DNA of 25,833 bases from a virus, in the IMG/VR virus record IMGVR_UViG_3300010153_000096, positions 1 through 25,833 of that record, one strand, 5' to 3'. Below, in pieces: positions 1 through 8,874 of the stretch (positions within the stretch are counted from its first letter, which is position 1; the number at the start of each line of letters is the position of its first letter). The position numbers and the translations under genes were made by a program. The notes under the pieces were generated by a model. That model saw only the letters and a list, made by a program, of their open reading frames with translations, had not been told where the DNA came from and did not search any database.

Positions 1-147
1 CACTTGAACAGTGTTTACGGTATGGATCTGTTTTATGGGGATGCAACTCTAGAATCTCTATTGGAACATACTAAAAATATAATTGAAGAAATCGATGCTT
101 TTGTGTCTACCACAGAGCAAATAAACGTGGAAGACACTAATGAATAA
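1..147 (+). CDS. 3' end of an unidentified phage gene (partial)
   Basis: Frame 1 is open from the first base to a TAA at 145-147 and gives 48 residues. The segment is acidic, ends in VEDTNE, and contains a probable helix (LESLLEHTKNIIEEIDAF). The 5' part lies outside the window, so no domain can be assigned. It overlaps the start of the sigma-factor gene by 8 bases, which suggests the two are co-transcribed and translationally coupled. The fragment is too short for a family call. That it is real coding sequence rests on the tight overlap and on the same dense + strand packing seen throughout. Confidence 0.7.
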   Translation, partial: HLNSVYGMDLFYGDATLESLLEHTKNIIEEIDAFVSTTEQINVEDTNE

Positions 148-835
148 GAAAAAGCGATCGTCTAAAAAGAACTATTATTTTACTGAACGTACCGAAAAGG
201 CAATTGTAGATTACTGTAAGACAGAGAACATATCAAGACGGTCGGACCTTTATATAGAACATATTCAGCCCGCATTTGATGAATTGGTGAACAAAATTGT
301 CTATACTTATAAGTTCACATCCCTAGAAAATATAGAACACCACAAGGACGATTGTAAAATATGGCTCACTACAATCCTCGGTAAGTTCGATCCGACCAAA
401 AACAAAAAGGCTTTTTCTTATTTTTCAGTTGTTACTAAAAATTGGTTTACTCACAAAGCAAAAAAACAAACTAAGAAAAACCGCAGAGAAGTCAATTATG
501 ACGAGATGATCCGGGAAGTTGAGGCATTAGAAAATAATACTACACCGGATTTATTTACTGACATAGAAGAAAAAGAATTCTGGATGTCACTTATGACGGA
601 GATCCACAGTTGGAGATCTCTCAAACTAAAAGCCAATGAAGAGAAGGTGCTTGAGGCTGTAATAACTTTAATGGAAAATATTGAGAAGATAGAGATTTTC
701 AACAAAAAAGCAGTTTATCTTTATATGAGAGAGATAACAGGACTCAATACAAAGCAAATTGTAAGTGCTCTTAATAAAATGAGGGAACGGTACCGTAATT
801 TTAAAAAGAAATGGAATGAGGGAGAAATTCATTAA
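140..835 (+). CDS. gp55: T4 gp55-like late-transcription sigma factor
   Basis: This 231-residue basic protein is probably the phage sigma factor that recruits host RNA polymerase to late promoters, where virion genes are read. Residues about 40-117 resemble sigma region 2 as it appears in T4 gp55 relatives: an IQPAFDELVNKIVYTYKF helix, a 'KFDPTKNKKAFSYFSVVTKNWF' type block (about 82-103), and a lysine/arginine-rich stretch at 106-117. T4 gp55 is 185 residues, so this version is longer. Its extra C-terminal part (about 160-222) ends in a helix-turn-helix-like stretch (MREITGLNTKQIVSALNKMR, 196-215). The start ATG overlaps the upstream stop region and has a weak GGAAG about 6 bases before it. 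Being immediately upstream of baseplate genes suits a late regulator. The family call comes from pattern recognition and has not been checked by a search. A generic small sigma-70-like factor is the main alternative. Confidence 0.65.
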   Translation: MNKKKRSSKKNYYFTERTEKAIVDYCKTENISRRSDLYIEHIQPAFDELVNKIVYTYKFTSLENIEHHKDDCKIWLTTILGKFDPTKNKKAFSYFSVVTKNWFTHKAKKQTKKNRREVNYDEMIREVEALENNTTPDLFTDIEEKEFWMSLMTEIHSWRSLKLKANEEKVLEAVITLMENIEKIEIFNKKAVYLYMREITGLNTKQIVSALNKMRERYRNFKKKWNEGEIH

Positions 836-850
836 CATTCTAATTATTGT

Positions 851-1141
851 ATGAAAAAAGACTTAAACTCTCTCATAGAGCAGGCCTTGGATAATATTCA
901 AAAAGACCGTCAAGAGACGGAAATCTTACTGGATAATCTCAAGGAATATATGAATGTGTCTAAAGATAGGTATTCAGACTCCGGACCTACGGCGGCTAAG
1001 TTCGTCGAAACACTACAGAGGAGCAACGAACAACTGGTAAAGTTGGCAAACTTAGTTTTTAAGAAAGATCATAATTCTGGTCACGCAGGTTTATCCGATG
1101 ATGATAAAGACCAGTTGTTTGATATCCTAAAGGACGAATAG
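851..1141 (+). CDS. small helical protein of unknown function
   Basis: The product is 96 residues, charged, without cysteine, and predicted by eye to be almost entirely helical. An N-terminal amphipathic segment (LIEQALDNIQKDRQETEILL) comes first. A middle stretch follows with a conserved-looking TAAKFVETLQRSNEQLVKLA (about 47-66), then a short acidic tail (LSDDDKDQLFDILKDE). There is no signal peptide or membrane segment. The start has no evident Shine-Dalgarno and lies 15 bases after the sigma gene in an A+T-rich gap. The next gene starts 1 base after its stop. The helical, self-association-prone look would fit a small assembly factor, co-regulator or small terminase-like protein, but I do not recognise it and assign no function. 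Confidence 0.75.
   Translation: MKKDLNSLIEQALDNIQKDRQETEILLDNLKEYMNVSKDRYSDSGPTAAKFVETLQRSNEQLVKLANLVFKKDHNSGHAGLSDDDKDQLFDILKDE
1129..1134 (+). promoter_or_regulatory. ribosome binding site of the M23 baseplate gene
   Basis: AAAGGA lies 8 bases before the ATG at 1143, inside the last codons of the preceding gene. It supports the 1143 start and translational coupling of the two genes. Confidence 0.6.
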
Positions 1142-1142
1142 A

Positions 1143-2390
1143 ATGGCTGTGCAAAAACCTCCCATTCCTCAGGATCCTCAAACTGCAAAACAGTTGAGAT
1201 CATCTACTATGACTGGACCCCCGCTCAATCAGGTGGTGTGGGATCTTGATAGATCAACCCCGTTAGGAACTCTAAAGGCGATGATCCGTGAAAGGATGAG
1301 CCCAGAGGTCTTATCTGGAATTCGAGTCCAAGCAATGGTCGTAAGTAGAGCAGCCGGAGTCCCCCCAGTAGTCGAAACGATATATGGGGAAGGCGGCGGC
1401 GACCAAAATTTCCAAATGATCAGAGTAAGGGTTATTTCTGATTCTCGCCATTACTGGATGCCTCAGCCACAAAACCCCCAGGATCCAACAGCGGGATTTT
1501 ATCCCGTCATTAAGCATGATCTAGCTAAAACTCAAGGACGCCAGCTTGAATGGGGTCAGTTTGTAGAGGTTCAATTTTATGATAACAAAACCCAATTCAC
1601 CAGTCATATGGAAGTAGGGGACACTGTTAGTCTTTTGCCTTCTTCGTATTTATCAGATTATGCAGATTCTTATTCTGACCAAACTAAACACGGTTTTCTT
1701 GGCGCTAACTGCACGGTTGGTACTAAGCAAGTAACTCGTCTGGTAACAATAGGTCAACGCCAGGAAGGCGAGATGATGGTTCCTATCCAAGAGGAGCGAA
1801 CCGTAGTCACACAAACTATTGAGGGGTGTGGAAAAGTTGAACAACTGAAAGAACATGATATGCCTGAGCCCGACCCAACTGCCGCAGGAGAAAAGGTGAA
1901 GCTTTTCTGGCCTAGTGCCTTCGAGGGGGAAGTGACCGGCGGCGGCGGATGGGCACCGGCAAGAACCATCAACGGCAAAACTAGACCTCATAAAGGAGTA
2001 GATATTCGTGCTCTCTGGGGCACTCCTATATTTGCAGTATTGGATGGTAAGATAAAACATAACATAAATTCAGGCGGACCCGGTAAGGGTTTCGGTTATT
2101 ATATCACTATGGCTCACGGAAAGTATTCTATTTCTCCCGGTGCCGCCCCAGTTAACATATCTACTATCTATGCCCATTTACAGAACCCGTCAATTGTTCC
2201 TATCGTAGCCGATAACGCCGTAGTTAAGAAGGGGCAACTCATAGCCATCTCCGCAGCATCAGGCAGAATCGTCCCGGCGGGACCCAGTGGGGCTCACTTA
2301 CATTTTGAAATTATAGTTGATAGCTCAAAAGTGGATCCGGAACCTTTTCTTAAAAATGGTTTATACCGACCACCCGGAGGAGCCAGTTGA
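1143..2390 (+). CDS. baseplate hub/puncturing protein with M23 endopeptidase
   Basis: This 415-residue protein has two parts. Residues about 1-250 form a virion-type domain (LDRSTPLGTLKAMI near the start, then beta-rich sequence) that plausibly anchors it in the baseplate hub, perhaps like the OB-fold part of T4 gp5. Residues about 258-408 are a peptidase family M23 (LytM-type) domain, which cuts peptide cross-links of peptidoglycan. All expected zinc and catalytic positions are visible: H283 and D287 in PHKGVDI, H345 in YAHL, and H385/H387 in the HLHFE motif. The domain opens with the usual glycine-rich beta turn (VTGGGGW, 264-270). There is no signal peptide, so it is more likely a tail-borne lysin acting during DNA injection than a secreted lysis endolysin. 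The next gene, a spike-like protein, overlaps its stop codon, which supports a hub role. The peptidase call is firm, while the hub placement is inferred from the neighbours. Confidence 0.85.
   Translation: MAVQKPPIPQDPQTAKQLRSSTMTGPPLNQVVWDLDRSTPLGTLKAMIRERMSPEVLSGIRVQAMVVSRAAGVPPVVETIYGEGGGDQNFQMIRVRVISDSRHYWMPQPQNPQDPTAGFYPVIKHDLAKTQGRQLEWGQFVEVQFYDNKTQFTSHMEVGDTVSLLPSSYLSDYADSYSDQTKHGFLGANCTVGTKQVTRLVTIGQRQEGEMMVPIQEERTVVTQTIEGCGKVEQLKEHDMPEPDPTAAGEKVKLFWPSAFEGEVTGGGGWAPARTINGKTRPHKGVDIRALWGTPIFAVLDGKIKHNINSGGPGKGFGYYITMAHGKYSISPGAAPVNISTIYAHLQNPSIVPIVADNAVVKKGQLIAISAASGRIVPAGPSGAHLHFEIIVDSSKVDPEPFLKNGLYRPPGGAS
2376..2382 (+). promoter_or_regulatory. strong ribosome binding site choosing the 2390 start
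   Basis: GGAGGAG sits 7 bases before the ATG at 2390, within the 3' end of the M23 gene. It favours ATG 2390 over the in-frame TTG at 2387 as the spike-gene start, and it forms a TGATG stop/start overlap. Confidence 0.75.
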
Positions 2391-3292
2391 TGATAGGTTT
2401 GAATGTAGTAGCAGCGTTAATTGGAACGGCAAAAGAAAACGCCCAAAATTCAGACGGACCAGCCCAAGCTCGCAATAAAAGCGGGTTTCTGCACCAAGAG
2501 ATATTAGAGCCTATTCCGCACTATAACCAAGCACCATCTGAAAGTATAATTAAAGGCAAAAGTAATACTATCATTATTATGGGTCGGGATAGACCCGGAG
2601 ATGAAGGAACCGGAAAAGGTTCCACCGCTGCTACTCATGTGGGTTGTATTGATATTATTGCCGGAATGTCAGGTATGCAGGCTCGGGAAGTCAACACTGA
2701 AGGTAAGAAAGTGCTTACTAACAAAAACGTGTGGCTAGACTCGGCAAGGATCTATATTTCACAGCGAGCAGATATTGATTCGCCTGAGTACTTCAATTTA
2801 GCAGAAGGCAAGGTGGGAAATTTATCTAACCGGTCTGCGATTGCCATTAAAGCAGATTCCGTGCGCCTAATAGGGCGTGAGGGCATTAAGTTAGTAACAA
2901 GCGGTGATCAATATAGCGGCGGCGCTGGGCTTTTCATCGGTGATAATATCCAGGGCATCGATCTTATAGCTGGAAATAACGACAGTGATCTTCAGCCTAT
3001 GGTCAAGGGTGACGACCTTGCGATGCTATTAGATAATCTTATAGAGATTGTAGCAGATGTCCAGTCTACAGCCTCATTCAACCTTCAAGTGATCGCTTAC
3101 ACTATTGCTTCTTTTATAGATCCCACAGGTACCGCTCAAAAAAAACTACAGAGCCTGCTCGACCGAATGCCAGTTGAAGTAATTAATTTGGCGATCCAAG
3201 AATTAAACTTAGTATTCCACCAGTTAAACTACGACCCTCTCAACCCTTGGGCATACTATAATTTTCGCAGTAAACATAACAACGTAAACTAA
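2390..3292 (+). CDS. baseplate central spike-like protein
   Basis: The product is 300 residues from ATG 2390. A TTG one codon earlier is open but less likely given the ribosome-binding-site spacing. The N-terminal half has short beta-rich segments typical of phage spike or needle proteins: the stretch SIIKGKSNTIIIMGRDRPGD, then THVGCIDIIAG, then AIAIKADSVRLIGREGIKLV. The glycine-turned, alternating hydrophobic pattern suggests a trimeric beta-helix. A 'LQPMVKGDDLAMLLDNLIEIVADV' type helical segment follows at about 200-225, of the kind seen next to spike domains. The C-terminal ~70 residues are helical and end in an aromatic stretch (NPWAYYNF). In T4 the lysozyme and needle are one polypeptide, gp5. 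Here the needle is separate but coupled to the peptidase gene by a TGATG overlap. The spike assignment combines sequence style with context and has not been checked by structure prediction. Confidence 0.7.
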   Translation: MIGLNVVAALIGTAKENAQNSDGPAQARNKSGFLHQEILEPIPHYNQAPSESIIKGKSNTIIIMGRDRPGDEGTGKGSTAATHVGCIDIIAGMSGMQAREVNTEGKKVLTNKNVWLDSARIYISQRADIDSPEYFNLAEGKVGNLSNRSAIAIKADSVRLIGREGIKLVTSGDQYSGGAGLFIGDNIQGIDLIAGNNDSDLQPMVKGDDLAMLLDNLIEIVADVQSTASFNLQVIAYTIASFIDPTGTAQKKLQSLLDRMPVEVINLAIQELNLVFHQLNYDPLNPWAYYNFRSKHNNVN

Positions 3293-3302
3293 GTAACATA
3301 TT

Positions 3303-6300
3303 ATGGCTTTAACTGAAAGACAGAAAAATATTATCAACCCATATCCTCAAAATATTGAGGGCGCTCCGACATTTGAGTGGTACAACACTTTAGATAATAA
3401 ATTTGTTCTTGACGCTATTCACGAGAGTTATATATATTTTTTGACTTTCCCTAGTGTCGGAACCGATTTGATAGGAAAAGATAGAAGCATTACAGCAGAA
3501 GATTACACCGCTTATTTTGCACTTTACCCCCAGAACGGTAAAATACAAAACAACCAAGTTGTAACTATATCGGTGGACGAATCCAAGCAAAAACTCAGAA
3601 ACGTTGTCACGAGCCTCCAGCAAGCCGAAGTATTGTCAAAATACACGACCAACACCACAGAACTCAGTAGGCTACCTGAATACGAGGATGATCAGAATAT
3701 AGCTAAACTGATAGCAATACCGCAGAATAATTCCCTTCCATATCGCAAACAACTAAGAAGATCCTTGGGTTTGTCCGACGAGATATTGACCGAGACCTCT
3801 GATGTGACACAAATGCTGGATTATGTTCCAGAGGTGAGTGTTTTTATAGGTTCTGATAGCAACGTAGACCTTTATGATTGGCGAGAGAACTGCCTTCCTG
3901 GACAGCAGGATTCTAGAGTTTACTATAATAGTGTGGATAAGACATATTATTTTACCCGCCGCACAGACTCTTTAAGATATCAAGACTTTGCGTTAGGTTT
4001 TGGACGTGGGTCCCAAACTGCATTTAGATATTCTCAAGAGCAACAACAGCAAGAATTCTCTGATGAAGAGCGGCAGCGTCAACTCGCACAAAGCTGGTTT
4101 AACCTAGAAAACGTCGGCGCAAATTCCGCTAAACAAAATTATCAACAAGCCTATGATCTAGGTGTAAAGCAGATACTCAAACTTACTGGTCGTTATTCCG
4201 AAGAAAACACAACCTCAGTTAAAACAGAGCTTGGGGTACCCCCTGCGGCAATAAGTACATACTGGGACATAAGACCCGGCTCTAAATGGTGTTATGCCGT
4301 CAAAATACCAGCTTATATAATCAGTAAACTCCCTCAGACAGTCGCAGATGATAATAGACCATCTTATGAAGAAGACGAACTATCGCCCCTTCAAAAATCT
4401 CAAATCTTGATAAATACCACACCCGGCGACGAGCCTCATAATCTCACTGCCTTCACGGCTGACTTTAAAATAGATGATCTCTTTCGATATATGGTAGGAG
4501 CACGAGAGGTATTGAACGACTGCGGCACCCAATTACATAACGAAGACGTCCCACCAGACGTAATTTCTAATATATCTATCGACAAAGAGAGGGGGAATAC
4601 ATCATCTCTGTTTGATATGATATCGGAGTTTTACACTTATAATAAGCTGGCAATGGAGGATGATGATCTCATAGAATTTTGTTTGACAGAAATCTATGGT
4701 CTGGACCATATTATAATAAATGGAAATTTTTATTACAGAGGAGCCGGTAACAGAACTTATTTAAGACCGACGGAAGTGGTTGCCCAAACCCTTGATGCCT
4801 TTCCACTTACTACGGCGACTACTTGGTCAATACTTCGAAATTGCTATGAAATGTATCAGGAGAGTAGAAATACTACACCTGATACTCGGATGCCAGCTAT
4901 AGATTTTTTAACTAAATTTTTGTACCCCAAGGTTGACAGAGAAAAATATAAAAATTTCATCCTGGATAAGTCATCCACAACGACTCGCCGAGACCGCCGA
5001 AACGAAATATTCACAGTGTTGAGTAGATTGTCTCAAACTCCTCCCGAGCAATTCGAAGAACTTTGGTCCAACCGAGAACTATCTTATAAAGTTGGTACAA
5101 CGCTGACTGGACTCAATTGCGATACGGGACAGATGTTGAGGGCCAAACAAGCTCTAAAGTTTTGGCAAGCAGCACAATCAAAGACAAAATGGAGATCGCT
5201 AATACGAGAAACGGTCTTGATTCTTCGGAGTGAGATAATAGATGACGCTTATGCTCGTGAGGCACTGAGATTGGGTGCTACAGGGCTCACAAACCCTGCT
5301 CGGATGAGAAAAGAGATAGAACTATATGTTGATCAACAAATTTCTTGCTCACTTGATGTGGTAGGAGACTTTTTAGAGAAAGGCGTTCTGGATCCTCTTG
5401 GTGTGCCCCCCGTCGCCGGCCGGTTAGTCCGAACAACCTTGAACCAACCCCTGAAGATAAATCTTAAAAAAGCCCCCATGGCATCAGCAAAATCCAGACA
5501 ATCAACACTATATCGCCAGATGATTAAGACTATTTTACAGAGTTTTATAAAATCTCTAGTTGCCGGCGTGGCAAAAGATATATTGACTGCGTTGCTCGGC
5601 TGCGATACCGACGGTAATCAGCCAAGGTTTGGCGAAGACGGACCTAATACAAGCCTAGCAAACCCTCTAAAAAAATATGATTTTGGCTTCGCTGATCTCC
5701 GAGATATGGTAGAGGATGTAGATCTAGTTAGCCTAGCTCGTGGGGCTGATTTTGACAAGAGACCCCAGGGTGAAGATCTCCCAATAACAGAAAAGCAGGT
5801 GCTGCAATTTATAAAAGATACCTCCGAGATGTGTACTCCAATGGAGTTAGAAAGACTTTTGAGCGGTGATTCTTCTGGTAAGGTCTTAAGTCATTTATTG
5901 GAGATTCAATCTAATAATTCTACACATTTTACTGTTCCTGTTTCTCTCATACAAAACGGCGATAACCTCGACGAGGTAGTCTATGAAACTATTAATCCTC
6001 GGGCATATAGTCATTTTGTAATAACTAGAGAAAGTTTGATTGACTTTTATGTTTCTTTGGGACAAGCCCTAGAAGGAACAGAATCCTTAGGCGAGCTTCC
6101 CTTTAACTCTCCGTTGGAAGCATATTGTGCAAAAAAAGAACAACCCCTTACGAGACTTAAATTAGAAGTTTCGAACGAGGATTTAGAAGCACAGTATTTT
6201 GAAATAGTAGCCGATAAAATAGCAAGAATAAACAATTTGTGTGGTTGGCTCAGGGACGCCTTACAAATTCAATTAGAGATGCAGAGATTGATAGAGAACC

Positions 6301-8867
6301 TTCCTTTTATGGGGTGGTATAATGATTTTATAGAATTTATTGCAAAACTTAGCAACTGGTTTGCTGATTGGATGGCATCGTTATGGGAAGATGATGTAAG
6401 TAAGTCCCTCAATTCACATCCTGTGGGTAAATATAATATCTATCATACACAATTAGGACAAGAAATCATATATCAGTGTTTTTGGGCGTTGCGAGATATT
6501 CCAATCAGTGAAATATGGGTTAACGGGTCGGATAAACCTGCTTTTGTTACTCCTACCAACTATATTTCTTCAAAAACTCTTCTCTTCGCCGAAAACGTCG
6601 ATGACGAGACCATGCAATCAGCCGCTTCATTTATCGAAACAGAGAGTGCTCAAACAGCAACTCACGTTCACCAATTCATATGGAATGGTGGCGATGCTAA
6701 ATCCCAAAGAGAGCACAACAACGCCCACGGTCCCCGCCGCTTACGATTCCCCCAATACCGAGCATCACCTCAGGCTGAATATGAGTCCTGGGACTTTTCT
6801 TATTATTCCCTCCGTAATGCCCCCCATGCTCTAGAGGCTTTATATGATAGTGTGGATAAAATCTCTGAACCCCCTATAAATCCTGGCCAAGCCCGATCGG
6901 CCGCAGAGCGTCTCTTTCTGAGTGATATTGCTAGGGTAAACAGAGATTATCTATTCGAACAATCCCGTGGTGAAGGCTGGACTGGCTATACTTGGCTTCG
7001 TTGTGATGGTGGTCCCAGTGCTAATATTAGAATATATTTCCGGGAAGTCGGCGATGGTGGCCACCCAAGGTCTTTAGCCTACTATACACCACGAGGGAAC
7101 TTATATAAAGAAAGTACCACAAAATATAATGTTGGTGTAAATGGAGATTTAGACAGTGTAGACTATAGGATATTTGATAGATTAGAAGTCCCAACCGTCC
7201 ACTCTCCTACAACTATAATATCAGTAAGGGATGGCCATACTCTGTATGTGGGCAATGGAAACACTGAAATTCGCCTGCCAAGATTAGCGCATGCTGATAC
7301 CCAGCGAACTTATGGTAATTTTTCCGTAGGTCTCGCTACTACAATGATCCAGGCTGATAATCCAGGTCCCGATTATTCCACACGCCAAACTCAAGAAGGC
7401 GGTCAAGGACAGAATCTCGTTTCTATGAATAATTTCAGTCTTCGTACAGACGAAACCCTCAACAGATCGATGGTTACGCCCGACGGCAAAAAATCCTTCA
7501 GGAAGTATGTCAGAGCGATTAACCTTGGTCCTTTTAAATTATCTGATGATGACTGCATTGACAGAGAGGACAGAAATAAGGCAGATGCGGCTGTGGCATC
7601 TATCCAAACCAGATTACAAGCATTCTTTTTAAATGTTCTGCCTCTGAGAACGGTTTATCCTAATTGGGGCGCTTTGGGCACAACACGCCTTATAAGTGAT
7701 TATTTGACTAACAAAACTCTGGAGCAGTTGTCCACGGAGCCAGAACTCTGGGGTGCGTGGCAGGAATCATTCAGATACATAAAACTGGTATACCCCCATC
7801 TAGAAGAAGAAGAATATAAGAATAATCCTATTATTGAAGACAGTCTGTCCCCTCGAAATAACCTGCGTAACATTATAGAAGCCATGTACTTGTCTATGCT
7901 CAGCAAAATGGACGAGTCACTAGGTAGACCTAGTTTGAGGTTGTCTCCATTTGAGGCAACCCAAGCCAACTATTCTCGCTATCGCAAAACCCTAGGATAT
8001 TTCTACCGAGGTATGGTCAGTGCCATAAGCCCAGGCGCTGGCCCTGGAAGACAGACCGATCATTTTGGCATCGCCGAGGCTGATGCTCCCGCAGTGCGAG
8101 CTTTGCTTATGCAGTGTTATGTTTTGCAAAATAATGAAGTTTCCGATGTCACCGATCTGGGTATGTTATTGGGCGCTTACTATTTCCCAATTGCATTTCA
8201 GATCGCATCGTATTTGATGTATTACGATTATGGATTGAAATATGCTGAGCGGTTTAGTATTACAAAAGCTCGATTACTGGCTGAGATGGGTGCGGTTGAT
8301 GATGGGCTTCTCACAGCACTTAGGGGCGGTAATGTAACAAAATATAGTGATAGGTATATTGGGTTCCCGGCAGACGTTGACTCCTACCTCGATGAAGAAG
8401 GACCTTTGAAATATTATCAGCGGAGTGAGGTACTGGAGAGAATTGCTTTCTTGGATAGAACATACTTGACTCCTAATCCCGATACTTGGAACGGAAAGTT
8501 TGTCATAGCGTACAGACCATTGATATCTGATTTTGGACATTATCAACGCCAAGGAAATCAACTTGCTCAGACGATCGCCACCATCGCCGCCTTTCAGGCG
8601 ATGGGTGCAAGGCAGCAAGGTGTTTCTCCTACTGTAGGAGCCCTTGTAACCGGCATTATTGCACGAAATGACCCTGAGGGAAGTATTTTAAGGGCGTGGG
8701 CACTAGCATATCAAGCTGGTGTGATTCCTACAATAAGTAGCGTGTATGGATCTGATGAAATATTTTTCGATACAACATCAGAGATTAGAATACTCAGAGA
8801 TGAGACGATTGCTGCAATCTTGGAAGAGAAAAGTGAGTTAGAAACCCTAATTAACCCAGGTGGATAA
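3303..8867 (+). CDS. giant 1854-residue presumed baseplate protein, function unknown
   Basis: One uninterrupted reading frame encodes 1854 residues. I do not recognise a domain along it. What can be seen: a Q/E-rich charged stretch near residues 245-265 (SQEQQQQEFSDEERQRQ); and a helical, hydrophobic segment at about 740-765 starting at M740, flanked by basic residues. A tryptophan-rich amphipathic segment follows at about 1002-1030 (W1005, W1019, W1023, W1028), then long tyrosine-rich beta/loop regions. The C-terminus is partly helical with alanine-rich stretches (AQTIATIAAFQAMGARQQG). There is no signal peptide and no convincing transmembrane helix. The start lies 10 bases after the spike gene without a clear Shine-Dalgarno, and the gp25-like gene follows 7 bases later. 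The position between spike and wedge genes implies a structural baseplate or hub-linked role, perhaps replacing several smaller T4 hub or wedge proteins. That role is inference from context only. Confidence 0.8.
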   Translation: MALTERQKNIINPYPQNIEGAPTFEWYNTLDNKFVLDAIHESYIYFLTFPSVGTDLIGKDRSITAEDYTAYFALYPQNGKIQNNQVVTISVDESKQKLRNVVTSLQQAEVLSKYTTNTTELSRLPEYEDDQNIAKLIAIPQNNSLPYRKQLRRSLGLSDEILTETSDVTQMLDYVPEVSVFIGSDSNVDLYDWRENCLPGQQDSRVYYNSVDKTYYFTRRTDSLRYQDFALGFGRGSQTAFRYSQEQQQQEFSDEERQRQLAQSWFNLENVGANSAKQNYQQAYDLGVKQILKLTGRYSEENTTSVKTELGVPPAAISTYWDIRPGSKWCYAVKIPAYIISKLPQTVADDNRPSYEEDELSPLQKSQILINTTPGDEPHNLTAFTADFKIDDLFRYMVGAREVLNDCGTQLHNEDVPPDVISNISIDKERGNTSSLFDMISEFYTYNKLAMEDDDLIEFCLTEIYGLDHIIINGNFYYRGAGNRTYLRPTEVVAQTLDAFPLTTATTWSILRNCYEMYQESRNTTPDTRMPAIDFLTKFLYPKVDREKYKNFILDKSSTTTRRDRRNEIFTVLSRLSQTPPEQFEELWSNRELSYKVGTTLTGLNCDTGQMLRAKQALKFWQAAQSKTKWRSLIRETVLILRSEIIDDAYAREALRLGATGLTNPARMRKEIELYVDQQISCSLDVVGDFLEKGVLDPLGVPPVAGRLVRTTLNQPLKINLKKAPMASAKSRQSTLYRQMIKTILQSFIKSLVAGVAKDILTALLGCDTDGNQPRFGEDGPNTSLANPLKKYDFGFADLRDMVEDVDLVSLARGADFDKRPQGEDLPITEKQVLQFIKDTSEMCTPMELERLLSGDSSGKVLSHLLEIQSNNSTHFTVPVSLIQNGDNLDEVVYETINPRAYSHFVITRESLIDFYVSLGQALEGTESLGELPFNSPLEAYCAKKEQPLTRLKLEVSNEDLEAQYFEIVADKIARINNLCGWLRDALQIQLEMQRLIENLPFMGWYNDFIEFIAKLSNWFADWMASLWEDDVSKSLNSHPVGKYNIYHTQLGQEIIYQCFWALRDIPISEIWVNGSDKPAFVTPTNYISSKTLLFAENVDDETMQSAASFIETESAQTATHVHQFIWNGGDAKSQREHNNAHGPRRLRFPQYRASPQAEYESWDFSYYSLRNAPHALEALYDSVDKISEPPINPGQARSAAERLFLSDIARVNRDYLFEQSRGEGWTGYTWLRCDGGPSANIRIYFREVGDGGHPRSLAYYTPRGNLYKESTTKYNVGVNGDLDSVDYRIFDRLEVPTVHSPTTIISVRDGHTLYVGNGNTEIRLPRLAHADTQRTYGNFSVGLATTMIQADNPGPDYSTRQTQEGGQGQNLVSMNNFSLRTDETLNRSMVTPDGKKSFRKYVRAINLGPFKLSDDDCIDREDRNKADAAVASIQTRLQAFFLNVLPLRTVYPNWGALGTTRLISDYLTNKTLEQLSTEPELWGAWQESFRYIKLVYPHLEEEEYKNNPIIEDSLSPRNNLRNIIEAMYLSMLSKMDESLGRPSLRLSPFEATQANYSRYRKTLGYFYRGMVSAISPGAGPGRQTDHFGIAEADAPAVRALLMQCYVLQNNEVSDVTDLGMLLGAYYFPIAFQIASYLMYYDYGLKYAERFSITKARLLAEMGAVDDGLLTALRGGNVTKYSDRYIGFPADVDSYLDEEGPLKYYQRSEVLERIAFLDRTYLTPNPDTWNGKFVIAYRPLISDFGHYQRQGNQLAQTIATIAAFQAMGARQQGVSPTVGALVTGIIARNDPEGSILRAWALAYQAGVIPTISSVYGSDEIFFDTTSEIRILRDETIAAILEEKSELETLINPGG

Positions 8868-8874
8868 ATAAACT

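Noticed and set aside
2387-2389. TTG as the start of the spike-like gene.
   Set aside because: The ATG at 2390 has better spacing from GGAGGAG and forms the common TGATG overlap.
6508-6834. A 108-codon + strand open frame inside the 1854-residue gene.
   Set aside because: It overlaps the well-supported long frame completely and its composition is unlike a natural protein, so it is a shadow frame.
8861-8868. GATAAATA just before the gp25-like gene, one base off the T4 late-promoter core.
   Set aside because: Transcription would start at about the ATG, leaving no leader, and the string overlaps the stop of the upstream gene.
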